From a virus: a stretch of 39,420 nucleotides of DNA. The translations under genes and the position numbers were made by a program. The notes under the pieces are model-generated. The model was not told the origin of the DNA. It did no database searches and worked only from the letters and a program-made list of their open reading frames with translations. Below, piece after piece: positions 1 to 7,198 of the stretch. The stretch covers positions 1-39,420 of IMG/VR virus record IMGVR_UViG_3300034820_000014; one strand, given 5' to 3'. Numbering within the stretch: the first letter of the stretch is position 1; each line of letters starts with the position of its first letter.

Positions 1-1440
1 CGTAACGTAATGATAGAGAAAAGCTTCGGCCGCCCCCTCACTACTCGCGACGGCGTTTCCGTAGCCCGAGATACCTATACGTCGGAGCGGGCGATTAATA
101 TGGGCACTCAACGTGTTTTGGAGGCTTCTGAGACCACTAACCGTATTGCAGGCGATGGGACTACCGCCACCTCTGTTCTCAACTATAATCTCATGAAACA
201 CGGTGTCCTCGCAATTAATGCAGGTCAACATCCTATGGAAGTCAAAAAAACTCTCCTTGAAGACAGCTACAAAATCCTCGAAAAGCTAGAATCCCTCAAA
301 AAGGACGTTAAGAAATCCCAACTAAAAGAAGTTGCGACTATCTCTTCTGGCGATCCCCTCTTGGGTGAGCTAATCTCAGATGCCATCATTCGTGTAGGTG
401 CTGACGGCGGGATTATTACCGAAAAAGCTCCAGTGGATGACGTAGAACGCGAGTATGTAGATGGTTATTACCTACAAAACGGCTTCCAAGCTTTGCAGGC
501 TGGTAAAAAAGAACTTGTTGATCCGTTCGTTGTTGTGGCCATTCGCCGCTTCAGCTCAGCCATAGACATCATCGAGGTGATGACCAACGTGGCCAAGTCG
601 AAAGGTTTGGAGCGCGGCCAAATCCCCCGTATTTTATTTATCGGTAACATCGAAGATGCCGCCTACAACACTGTGGTTGAAAATATCAACCGTGGGACTA
701 TTGACGCAGTAATCGTGAAAACTCCACCTATGTTTGGCGAGATGGGCAAATTGCTACTTGAAGACGTAGCAGTGTACGCCAACTGCCAACCAATTACCGA
801 TGGCACCCGGTTAAGTGCAGTAGACGCTTCTTTCGTGGGTTCGATTGATAAAATCGTAGCTACCAAGAACGAAGCTACTTTATTTGCAAATAACGAAACA
901 GAAGCCGTTAAAACCCGCGTTCAAGAGATTAAAGACCAAATTGAAACAGAGGTGGTTGATGCTATTTCCGAAAAACTTAAAGACCGCGTAGCTAAATTAG
1001 AAGGCAAAATCGCTCTCTTTCGTATCGGTGGTGCTACAGACTCAGTAAAAGAAGAAGTAGAGTTTAGAGTGGAAGACGCTATCCACGCCACCCGCGCAGC
1101 ATACACGGACGGAGTTGTAGCCGGTGGCGGTATCACCTTACTGGAACTTTCTAAGTTAGATATTTCCGAGACCTACCGTAAAGCCCTACAAGATACGTTT
1201 AAACAGTTACTGATCAATGCTAACCTCCCTGCCGAACTCAAACTAGACGAAGCCCTAAAAGCCCCTAAAGGCTTTGGATTTAACCTCCGTGAAGGTGGTG
1301 AGCTAGTCGATATGGTTAAGTCCGGGATTATCGACCCTGCGCTTGTGGTACGAGAGGTAATTAAGAACGCCACAGCTTCTGCCGGGGATATGCTAGCTAT
1401 TGGCTCGTTGATTATCTTTGAGAACACCGAAAGCAAATAA
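1..1440 (+). CDS. groEL: GroEL-type chaperonin (Hsp60), 5'-truncated by the window edge
   Basis: A type I chaperonin folds proteins inside an ATP-driven cytosolic ring. The reading frame is open from base 1: it starts RNVMIEKSFGRP, matching GRNVVLDKSFG at about residue 36 of E. coli GroEL. The ATG at base 10 is therefore internal and about 35 N-terminal residues are missing. Nucleotide-site motifs are intact: RDGVSVA, AGDGTT, and RVEDAIHATRAA followed by VVAGGG near the C-terminus. The apical domain is very divergent from bacterial GroEL, and the C-terminus ends without a GGM-rich tail. The estimated full length of about 515 residues is short for the family (about 545). The stop overlaps the next start (TAATG). 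No GroES is visible. Phage ownership is inferred from the coupled small genes downstream; a divergent host copy is the alternative. Confidence 0.93.
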   Translation, partial: RNVMIEKSFGRPLTTRDGVSVARDTYTSERAINMGTQRVLEASETTNRIAGDGTTATSVLNYNLMKHGVLAINAGQHPMEVKKTLLEDSYKILEKLESLKKDVKKSQLKEVATISSGDPLLGELISDAIIRVGADGGIITEKAPVDDVEREYVDGYYLQNGFQALQAGKKELVDPFVVVAIRRFSSAIDIIEVMTNVAKSKGLERGQIPRILFIGNIEDAAYNTVVENINRGTIDAVIVKTPPMFGEMGKLLLEDVAVYANCQPITDGTRLSAVDASFVGSIDKIVATKNEATLFANNETEAVKTRVQEIKDQIETEVVDAISEKLKDRVAKLEGKIALFRIGGATDSVKEEVEFRVEDAIHATRAAYTDGVVAGGGITLLELSKLDISETYRKALQDTFKQLLINANLPAELKLDEALKAPKGFGFNLREGGELVDMVKSGIIDPALVVREVIKNATASAGDMLAIGSLIIFENTESK

Positions 1441-1670
1441 TGGAAGCTTTAGCCTTCGTAATCGCTGTTATAGCAGCCTTTGCAGCAGGCTATGAGTATA
1501 ACCGTTTAAAGCGTTCTTTTATGCAGTTCAGAGAAGACTTAAAGACTAAAGCAGATGTTAAAAAGCCGCAACCGCAAGGAAGCGCGTTCATTGACCCCCT
1601 CGATCTTGTAACAAAAACTCGTTTTGAACACGAAGAAGCACTTAAAAGAATAAACCCCGGTGACTCATAA
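1440..1670 (+). CDS. small membrane-anchored protein, 76 aa
   Basis: I do not recognise a family. Residues 1-18 form an Ala/Val/Ile-rich membrane helix. It is followed by a positively charged stretch (YNRLKRSF) and a charged soluble tail, so the C-terminus probably faces the cytoplasm. The ATG shares bases with the chaperonin stop (TAATG), which implies translational coupling and a shared mRNA. A link to chaperonin function is possible but unsupported. Confidence 0.75.
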   Translation: MEALAFVIAVIAAFAAGYEYNRLKRSFMQFREDLKTKADVKKPQPQGSAFIDPLDLVTKTRFEHEEALKRINPGDS

Positions 1671-1902
1671 ATGCCCTCTAAATAGAAGTACTATAAAATC
1701 CGGCAAGATATTCACCGGCTGTGATATTTGTTTACCTTCTCAGTTACAAAAAGGCGACACTGCCGCTGGGAATCGTAGGTATCAACAGGCTCAATACCGC
1801 AAAGATTTAGTACAACCGAATATGCCGAGGGATTTTATAAAAGCTTTTCCTGACATAGCCAGAGAGAAATACGACGAAGAAACCTACCGCAAATTCAGCT
1901 AG
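1660..1902 (+). CDS. small hypothetical protein with Cys motif, 80 aa
   Basis: The gene starts at a GTG that overlaps the end of the previous gene by 11 bases. The N-terminal third has C5 plus a TGCDIC motif (CxxC), a possible metal site. The rest is basic and Tyr/Gln-rich (NRRYQQAQYRKD) and ends in a charged helix. It is the third member of the chaperonin operon. The style resembles small phage proteins; no function is claimed. Confidence 0.7.
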   Translation: MTHKCPLNRSTIKSGKIFTGCDICLPSQLQKGDTAAGNRRYQQAQYRKDLVQPNMPRDFIKAFPDIAREKYDEETYRKFS

Positions 1903-1907
1903 TGTTG

Positions 1908-1933
1908 TATACTCTGCTTAATTAACCGTGGAG
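1908..1933 (+). promoter_or_regulatory. moron promoter with conserved leader, copy 1
   Basis: A -10 box TATACT lies at 1908-1913, just past the stop of the preceding gene, without a good -35. It is followed by AATTAACCGTGGAG at 1920-1933, which contains the ribosome-binding GTGGAG. The same 14 bases follow the promoter of the gene at 5209. This suggests a shared expression signal for two small exported proteins. Confidence 0.6.
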
Positions 1934-1938
1934 AAGGC

Positions 1939-2220
1939 ATGTCAAACGCGAAAATAGTGGGTGAGACCCTGGCTGGAGCAGTCATAGTGATTGTGGGAAT
2001 TGTCTGGTGGTACAATACAACTAATTATAATGAAGCGTTTGAAAAGAGATTTGTATCTGCCTGTACAGCATCAGCTGGTGGTTTTGAATCAAAATGCGCT
2101 TGCGTTTACGCCAACCTGAAGCGTGAGTATACATTCGATCAAGCAAAGAATTTTGATGCTAACCCAAACTCTGCGGAAACCCGTTCAGCTATGCAGGGCC
2201 TCATCAACGAATGTATCTAA
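1939..2220 (+). CDS. small exported/membrane-anchored protein, 93 aa (moron-like)
   Basis: No family is recognised. Residues about 6-26 form one strong membrane helix (signal anchor) ending in WWYN. The outer domain of about 65 residues has four Cys (CTAS, CACVY and a C-terminal ECI), probably disulphide-linked outside the membrane. It has its own promoter and ribosome site (GTGGAG). The stop overlaps the end of the leftward gene 2217-2390. A one-helix anchored Cys-containing domain on its own promoter is typical of prophage genes that alter the host surface or exclude other phages; that role is inference. Confidence 0.75.
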   Translation: MSNAKIVGETLAGAVIVIVGIVWWYNTTNYNEAFEKRFVSACTASAGGFESKCACVYANLKREYTFDQAKNFDANPNSAETRSAMQGLINECI

Positions 2221-2390
2221 TGGCCCTTGGCGGCCATCTTTGACATTTTCTTTTTTCCGTAAAGCTTCCGGCCAATAGTTGCCGCGAGCGCTGGCGATAT
2301 ACCTTTTGCTTCCATCTGTGCAAAACGCCCACCTCCACCCAACTTATTTGATTTTCCCTGAAACGTACCTGATTTTTTGGTTGTAAGCAT
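2217..2390 (-). CDS. small basic phage protein, 57 aa
   Basis: The ATG overlaps the stop of the 2390-4216 gene (TAATG), so translation is coupled. The protein is very basic, with a GGGGRF segment, the helix ISPALAATIGRKLYGKKK and the C-terminus KMAAKGH. Similar short Lys-rich proteins ending in KMAAKG-type tails occur near structural genes of many phages; their function is unknown. It closes the leftward late region and meets the rightward 1939 gene with a 4-base overlap. Confidence 0.7.
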   Translation of the reverse strand: MLTTKKSGTFQGKSNKLGGGGRFAQMEAKGISPALAATIGRKLYGKKKMSKMAAKGH

Positions 2391-4216
2391 TATTGCGCTC
2401 CTAGTAATTGTTGTGTATCTGTTCCAGCACCGCCAGCCCGCTCCATAACAAACTGGAATTGATTACGCAAAGTGTTAATCTTTTGTTTAACCGTCTCTGG
2501 CGAATCGGCGGCCTGAGGTACATACTTGTCAAACATATTTTGTTCTTCCTTAGTAATAGCCGCGCCAGTACGCAAACGGGCAATGACATCTTTAACTTGA
2601 TCACGTGCGTTTTCATATTGCCCCGTGCCCAAAGCCGCGCCAGTTATACCAAATGGGTTAAATGACCCGCTTACGCCCTGTTTGCTTTGTAACGATGGAT
2701 CTTCTGCCAACTGTTTCTCAATCAAATCAAGATTGTCAAGACCGACTTTCGCGTTGCTGAGAACCTTAGCTGACTCTGAACTAAGTGGTTTGGTAGTTTT
2801 AGAAGACTCTCCGAACGCTTTATATCCGTTCAAAATTGCACCAGCCGCTTCTTTATCGCCAGCCGCGAGTGCACGGTTATATGCCCTCTCAACAGCCTGC
2901 GGATCAGCATACACAGATGTGGGCTGGCCAGTAGTATCCTCGTTCGGATTAGGCAAAATACCCGTATCTGTTGGTAAGGTGTCCGCTGGCTGTACTTCTT
3001 CGGCTGGAGCGAGAAGCGCGTTACCGGTACTCTGGGCGATTGTTTGGCCTATTCCTTTACGCAATAACTGGCTGGGTCGGAAAGCGGAGGTGAGCGCCCC
3101 TTGGTCTATCTTTTGGCCACCACCAGTTATCTGCTTCATAATATCGGCACCTTTACTAACTGTTCCCGGTACAGACTGCTGCCCCACTGGAACACCAAAG
3201 ACATTGAAACCCTTAGCATTTTTTGCGCCTTTTGAGGTCAGATCAAGCAGCCCCTTTGCTTGCATGTAGTCACCTTTAAGAGCCTTGTACTCTGGCGAGA
3301 GTGGAGTGATAAATGAGTCTATCGCGTCACGAACTTCATTTGCTTGAGCGGCGGCCGATGTCTTTTTCGCGCCTGTAGAGGTAAAGGCAAGGTCGTCCGC
3401 TTCACGACGGATAGATTCTAAGTCCTTTAATGTACGAGCCTTGCCCACTTTCTCGACAAGTTTATTAGCCGTAGAAGTACCTCTGGTAATAGCGGCATTC
3501 TCCCCGATGCGGTTACGGATGTCCTCAGCAATTCCATTGATTTCATTGGACACCACTGGCCTGTCAATCTTGTTAAGCGTTTCATCAAGCTGACCCGTTT
3601 TAGTCTTAAATAGTTCTTGTGCCTGCCGTGCTTGTTCCACAGGCGCACCCGCTTTTACTCCGTTTGAACGACCAAAGTTATATAATTCATCGGCCGCATC
3701 TGGCGTTAGCACTTTCCCACGTACTGTTTGACCGATTTCGAGACCCGATTGCTTCATGTCGGCGTTGCGTGCGCCTTGGTTTAGCTTCTCGGTAAACGTA
3801 GAGGGGCGTACAACTCCAGCCGTATCTTTCGCGATATTAGCTGCCTTGAACCCCCCTCCTATACTTTCTCCGGCTTTTAATGCTTTACCCGCACCCACAA
3901 CGCCCTTAAGAAGCTTTCCAGCCCCAGGAAGTGCCCCAAATGCAGCTTCCTGTGCAATATTTCCAATATTTAGATCCTCACCAAGCAAGTTTTGTTTAAT
4001 GGCCTCCCCTATCCCTGCCCCAGCAGCACCTCCGGCAGCAGTTCCTGCAACTGGCGCCGCAAACGAACCACCAATCGCACCAAGCGTACCTCCCACAAGT
4101 GGGGCTGCGTTTGCGATAAATTCTTGCAAACCACCAACTTTCTTCTTCTTTGGTGCGTATTGTGACCGTGTGTCCAGGGGTTGATAATTAGCTTGTAAAG
4201 CAGCCCAATCAGTCAT
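2390..4216 (-). CDS. internal virion / DNA-ejection-type protein, 608 aa
   Basis: Residues about 30-110 carry repeated Gly/Ala segments (GGTLGAIGGSFAAPVAG, AAGGAAGAGIGEAI) of glycine-zipper type that could enter membranes. They are followed by long predicted helices and a Gln-rich C-terminus. Large helical proteins with Gly-rich membrane segments beside the tail genes of short-tailed phages are usually ejected with the DNA. The gene directly follows 4217-5080 (adjacent stop and start) and precedes the small basic protein. The assignment rests on composition and position, not on a recognised domain. Confidence 0.6.
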   Translation of the reverse strand: MTDWAALQANYQPLDTRSQYAPKKKKVGGLQEFIANAAPLVGGTLGAIGGSFAAPVAGTAAGGAAGAGIGEAIKQNLLGEDLNIGNIAQEAAFGALPGAGKLLKGVVGAGKALKAGESIGGGFKAANIAKDTAGVVRPSTFTEKLNQGARNADMKQSGLEIGQTVRGKVLTPDAADELYNFGRSNGVKAGAPVEQARQAQELFKTKTGQLDETLNKIDRPVVSNEINGIAEDIRNRIGENAAITRGTSTANKLVEKVGKARTLKDLESIRREADDLAFTSTGAKKTSAAAQANEVRDAIDSFITPLSPEYKALKGDYMQAKGLLDLTSKGAKNAKGFNVFGVPVGQQSVPGTVSKGADIMKQITGGGQKIDQGALTSAFRPSQLLRKGIGQTIAQSTGNALLAPAEEVQPADTLPTDTGILPNPNEDTTGQPTSVYADPQAVERAYNRALAAGDKEAAGAILNGYKAFGESSKTTKPLSSESAKVLSNAKVGLDNLDLIEKQLAEDPSLQSKQGVSGSFNPFGITGAALGTGQYENARDQVKDVIARLRTGAAITKEEQNMFDKYVPQAADSPETVKQKINTLRNQFQFVMERAGGAGTDTQQLLGAQ

Positions 4217-5080
4217 CTAAAACCCCCTTGTGAGTGCTGAGCCAAGGCCGGCAGTAAGATTAACGGGTTTGGGTGATCCTTGTGGTGCGGAGTTCTGTTG
4301 GGTGCTCATGAAGTAACGGGCATATTGTTTACCAATAGGTAAGAACAAGTCAGGCCGCTGTTGTTGATATACCTTTATCTTAAATTGATCACCAGGGTTA
4401 CCATAGTTGGCACTCTGTAGGGTGGCTTTGTAGTCAGAAACTAGATCCGCATCACTATCCCGACCTAACCGAGTAAGAGCATCGTTATACTTTGCCTGCT
4501 GGAGTGGGCTAGTGGGGGCTGATGGGCTTGATGGTGGAGGGGTGGGAGTTGGATCAAAGTAATTTCCACCGCCGCTATTGGCCTTTGCTTTAGAAAGGGC
4601 TAACTGCTCATTAAACTGACGCTGCTCCTCTGCCATCTTCGCGGCATCCTGTTCACGCCCATACAGAGAGTTGTAGAGATTCTGCAAATAACTTAGCTTA
4701 TTTTGTTGATCCCCATACTCCATATTCGCCGCTTCGCTTGCTCGGGAAGCAGTGCGGTCATAATCAGATAAAGCTGTGTTGTAATCCTGAGTCGTCTGTC
4801 CTAATTGCTGAGAAATAGGCTGTTGCTCGTTTGCAATCTGCCGAGTAGCCTGGGCATTTGTAACTAAAGAATTGGCAGTACGCCCCATAACTGAAGGGGC
4901 TACTTGGTTTAGAAGCTTTGTAGTGTTAGTAATAGCCCCTCTAAGGCCACTCACGGTGTCCTGGGCGGCGTTTACACCTAATTGCTGGCGTTGGTTGCCT
5001 AAAATGTCTGCGGCGCTTCTAGCGCTGCCCTGTGTTTGCTGTAGTTGTGCGAGCGCGTCTTGACTCGTTGTAGGATTCAT
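4217..5080 (-). CDS. helical virion protein, candidate ejection protein, 287 aa
   Basis: The protein is Gln/Ala/Asn-rich and mostly helical with coiled-coil character (residues about 95-170). A Pro/Ser-rich linker follows (PTPTPPPSSPSAPTSP) and then a compact C-terminal domain. It is the first gene of the unit that begins at leader E1 (5081-5125), and its ribosome site GGGGA lies in the 3' arm of that hairpin. Its partner is the Gly-rich protein immediately downstream. Internal virion protein is the best guess from position. Confidence 0.55.
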   Translation of the reverse strand: MNPTTSQDALAQLQQTQGSARSAADILGNQRQQLGVNAAQDTVSGLRGAITNTTKLLNQVAPSVMGRTANSLVTNAQATRQIANEQQPISQQLGQTTQDYNTALSDYDRTASRASEAANMEYGDQQNKLSYLQNLYNSLYGREQDAAKMAEEQRQFNEQLALSKAKANSGGGNYFDPTPTPPPSSPSAPTSPLQQAKYNDALTRLGRDSDADLVSDYKATLQSANYGNPGDQFKIKVYQQQRPDLFLPIGKQYARYFMSTQQNSAPQGSPKPVNLTAGLGSALTRGF

Positions 5081-5148
5081 TAAAAATTCCCCATAAAATT
5101 GGGGAAATCCGCTTCTTGGATTATATCATCTCTCTATAGGGTATCAAA
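5081..5148 (-). promoter_or_regulatory. late leader E1: promoter plus terminator-like hairpin
   Basis: On the minus strand: -35 TTTGAT (5143-5148), 17-base spacer, -10 TATAAT (5120-5125). Then come AAGCGGATTTCCCC, a small loop, GGGGAA, a U5 run and the ATG of 4217-5080. The hairpin plus U-run resembles an intrinsic terminator placed directly after the promoter. Its 3' arm is also the only Shine-Dalgarno-like sequence, so folding could block transcription, translation or both. The motif recurs at 11.55, 14.8 and 19.16 kb. Confidence 0.7.
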
Positions 5149-5151
5149 GTG

Positions 5152-5201
5152 TTTACTATTTTAGACTTTCGTGCTATAATACTCCTCAATTAACCGTGGA
5201 G
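5152..5201 (+). promoter_or_regulatory. moron promoter with conserved leader, copy 2
   Basis: -35 TTTACT (5152-5157), 17-base spacer, -10 TATAAT (5175-5180), then AATTAACCGTGGAG (5188-5201) identical to the sequence before the 1939 gene. It is divergent from and almost touching the leftward late promoter E1. Confidence 0.75.
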
Positions 5202-5208
5202 CTTAATT

Positions 5209-5619
5209 ATGAAGAAAATCATCATTGCATCTGCTATAGTCATCGTCTCTCTAGGCGGTGTCGGGGTATACGCGTTGGCTAGTTCAAATACAAAGAAAGC
5301 ACCGGCACAGACACAAAGTGCACCTATTGTCGAGGCCCCAAAAACAGAAGCCGTAGAGACACCTGCCCCTCAACCAGAGGTAGCGCCTGTCATTGCGAGA
5401 CCAGTGGAAAAGAAGGTTGAGGCACTTGTGGCTCCTCCAGTTAAAGAATATGTGTACACTGCCCAAGAAGCTTCCATGGTCGAATGGCATAAAACGCACC
5501 CAAATGCATATCTGTGTAGCCGAGGGTATATATGCACCCTCGAACCAGATAATTCTTACCTACTACAGTTCCCCCAAGAGATGCGTGACTTAGGTATTCT
5601 TTACAAACTCACCGACTAA
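5209..5619 (+). CDS. exported or membrane-anchored protein with Pro/Ala/Glu linker, 136 aa (moron)
   Basis: Residues 1-25 are a signal peptide or anchor (KK, hydrophobic core, ALASSN). Residues about 30-82 are a Pro/Ala/Glu/Val-rich extended linker. The C-terminal domain of about 50 residues has two Cys (LCSRGYICTLE). It is the only rightward gene inside the leftward late region and has its own strong promoter; its end overlaps the convergent fibre gene by 11 bases. The layout is typical of a lysogenic-conversion or superinfection-exclusion protein acting at the cell surface, which remains inference. Confidence 0.75.
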   Translation: MKKIIIASAIVIVSLGGVGVYALASSNTKKAPAQTQSAPIVEAPKTEAVETPAPQPEVAPVIARPVEKKVEALVAPPVKEYVYTAQEASMVEWHKTHPNAYLCSRGYICTLEPDNSYLLQFPQEMRDLGILYKLTD

Positions 5620-6013
5620 AAGGCGACTTGTACAATCTAGCTCTGACATTAATCACTTGTACAGGTAGGGATATACTGCCTCCCGTCTGGTTAATCGCGT
5701 AGGTAGTCACCACAAGATTCCCACCAGAATAGCTCGCCGATGACTCCAACTGATACTCGCTGACAAAAGGTATTGTTGTTGAGGCCGTAAGGCCGAACAT
5801 TTGATACCAATAACTATTTATGGACGCGTACTGAAGTTTTATTAGACTAACAGCATTCGTGTTGTCAAGCGGTACGCTCACAGATACGCTCACGACCTGC
5901 CCTACAGTCAGTGTCTGGGCAGGGATAGTCCCCGAAAACGTTACGGGGTCAAGGTTATAGTTCTTAAACCCCGAAGCCGCCGAAGTAGCGGCTATTTTTG
6001 AAAAATTAATCAT
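5609..6013 (-). CDS. small structural/fibre-associated protein, 134 aa
   Basis: The protein is beta-rich (many Thr/Val/Ser alternations) without a recognised domain. It begins MINFSKI, close to MFDFSKI of the upstream neighbour, suggesting a shared attachment tag. Start and stop overlap with 6006-6764. Its place at the end of the fibre cluster suggests a tail-tip or receptor-binding accessory protein. Confidence 0.6.
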   Translation of the reverse strand: MINFSKIAATSAASGFKNYNLDPVTFSGTIPAQTLTVGQVVSVSVSVPLDNTNAVSLIKLQYASINSYWYQMFGLTASTTIPFVSEYQLESSASYSGGNLVVTTYAINQTGGSISLPVQVINVRARLYKSPFSR

Positions 6014-6764
6014 CTAGGTACACCCTATACCTTATGTTAATGTTTGGGCTGGCGCCTCGCAGAGAATTGGGCATCACAACCTCCATCTTCGTCTCGTCTA
6101 AATGTATCTCAGCTCCCACGGGATTGTGGTCAGCGCCCGTACTTGTAGCGGGATATTGGTTTCTCGTGACCGGCCATATTTCATTTAATGTCGTATATTC
6201 CATGTATGCTCTGGCATTGGGGACATATCCTAAATCATGAATATAGGTAAACGTCTGATCTCCGGCAGGGATAGGAGTATAAGCCTGGGCACTATCTTTA
6301 TATATTTTCAGATAATTGTCTTTACTATTGAAATATATAGCTTCGGCTGTAGCACGTGGCGTCAGAATACCTTGGTCATGCTTTGCCAAGCAGTAGATCT
6401 TATAGATAATCGTTCTGGCAGTTCCCGTTCCAGTCACAATATTGTACCAATTATCCACGGCAATACCCACCTGCCCACCCCGACAGAAAGAAGTCACATC
6501 ACAGGTCTGAAACACAGGAGAGCCAGGAGTGCTCAAATCAATAGCCGACATATTGTCATCGTTAAAGGTCACACCACCATCCAGACTGTAAACACACTGC
6601 GTGAGACAGGTATCGTTGAACCCAGTGGTCTGTAAATCTTCCGCATATAAATTCTGCTGTAACGCCGTAGGAGCCGCCACACTAAGCGTTCCCGTAAAAA
6701 TACCTATCACCTTATCAGTGTTGTATTTAGGTACGTCCATAACGATTTTGGAGAAGTCAAACAC
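6006..6764 (-). CDS. putative tail fibre/tip protein, 252 aa
   Basis: It starts MFDFSKI, like the next gene. The body is beta-rich with four Cys between residues about 50 and 95. Near the C-terminus is the segment FTYIHDLGYVPNARAYMEY; 'hDLGYvP' motifs are common in phage fibre C-terminal domains. The ATG overlaps the stop of 6764-7198, so the genes are coupled. Receptor binding is inferred from position and composition. Confidence 0.55.
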   Translation of the reverse strand: MFDFSKIVMDVPKYNTDKVIGIFTGTLSVAAPTALQQNLYAEDLQTTGFNDTCLTQCVYSLDGGVTFNDDNMSAIDLSTPGSPVFQTCDVTSFCRGGQVGIAVDNWYNIVTGTGTARTIIYKIYCLAKHDQGILTPRATAEAIYFNSKDNYLKIYKDSAQAYTPIPAGDQTFTYIHDLGYVPNARAYMEYTTLNEIWPVTRNQYPATSTGADHNPVGAEIHLDETKMEVVMPNSLRGASPNINIRYRVYLDD

Positions 6765-7198
6765 TATATAATCCCATCAGCCACATCAAACCCAGGTGCG
6801 GCGATTGCCCATCCACCGGTACCATCTGGTAAGATACCAATCTGCATAAAGTTCTTCCCAGAATCCGGATCGTAAGAGTAGAACGTGCCATTCACAATCT
6901 TCATAATGATATTTCCCGCCGTGTCTAAAGAAAAAAACCCATACTCACCATTTACACTGTTGGGGATTGCTCCCATACCAATAAGGCTTCCGTCTGGAGC
7001 GGCGATTGTAATAGTATTATTAGTCCCATCAATCTTTGTAGTACCATAACCAACGGTCTGGGTTCCTCTCGTGGAACCAGTAGAAAGCTGTCGGGGGAGG
7101 ACACGCCCGATATTATCCTGTCCGATTTCTTTATTAGAAACATACGCGGGCTTTGCCTGCCCATAGGTTGAGTCTGTCTGTCCGTATATATCTTTCAC
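6764..7198 (-). CDS. putative fibre-tip protein, 144 aa
   Basis: A polar Tyr/Gln-rich N-terminus (YGQTDSTYGQAKPAY) precedes a beta-rich domain with 'ITIAAPDGSLIGMG' and 'GFFSLDTAGNIIMKI', the pattern of short beta-repeats in fibre tips. Start and stop overlap both neighbours by one base. Function is inferred from the cluster. Confidence 0.5.
   Translation of the reverse strand: MKDIYGQTDSTYGQAKPAYVSNKEIGQDNIGRVLPRQLSTGSTRGTQTVGYGTTKIDGTNNTITIAAPDGSLIGMGAIPNSVNGEYGFFSLDTAGNIIMKIVNGTFYSYDPDSGKNFMQIGILPDGTGGWAIAAPGFDVADGII

Noticed and set aside
10-12. ATG at base 10 as chaperonin start
   Set aside because: Upstream codons RNV continue the GroEL alignment, so the gene enters from outside the window.
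2625-3269. Long rightward frames opposite the 608-aa gene (also 3756-4184, 14981-15631, 10420-10902)
   Set aside because: They are antisense shadows of well-supported leftward genes and have no start signals.
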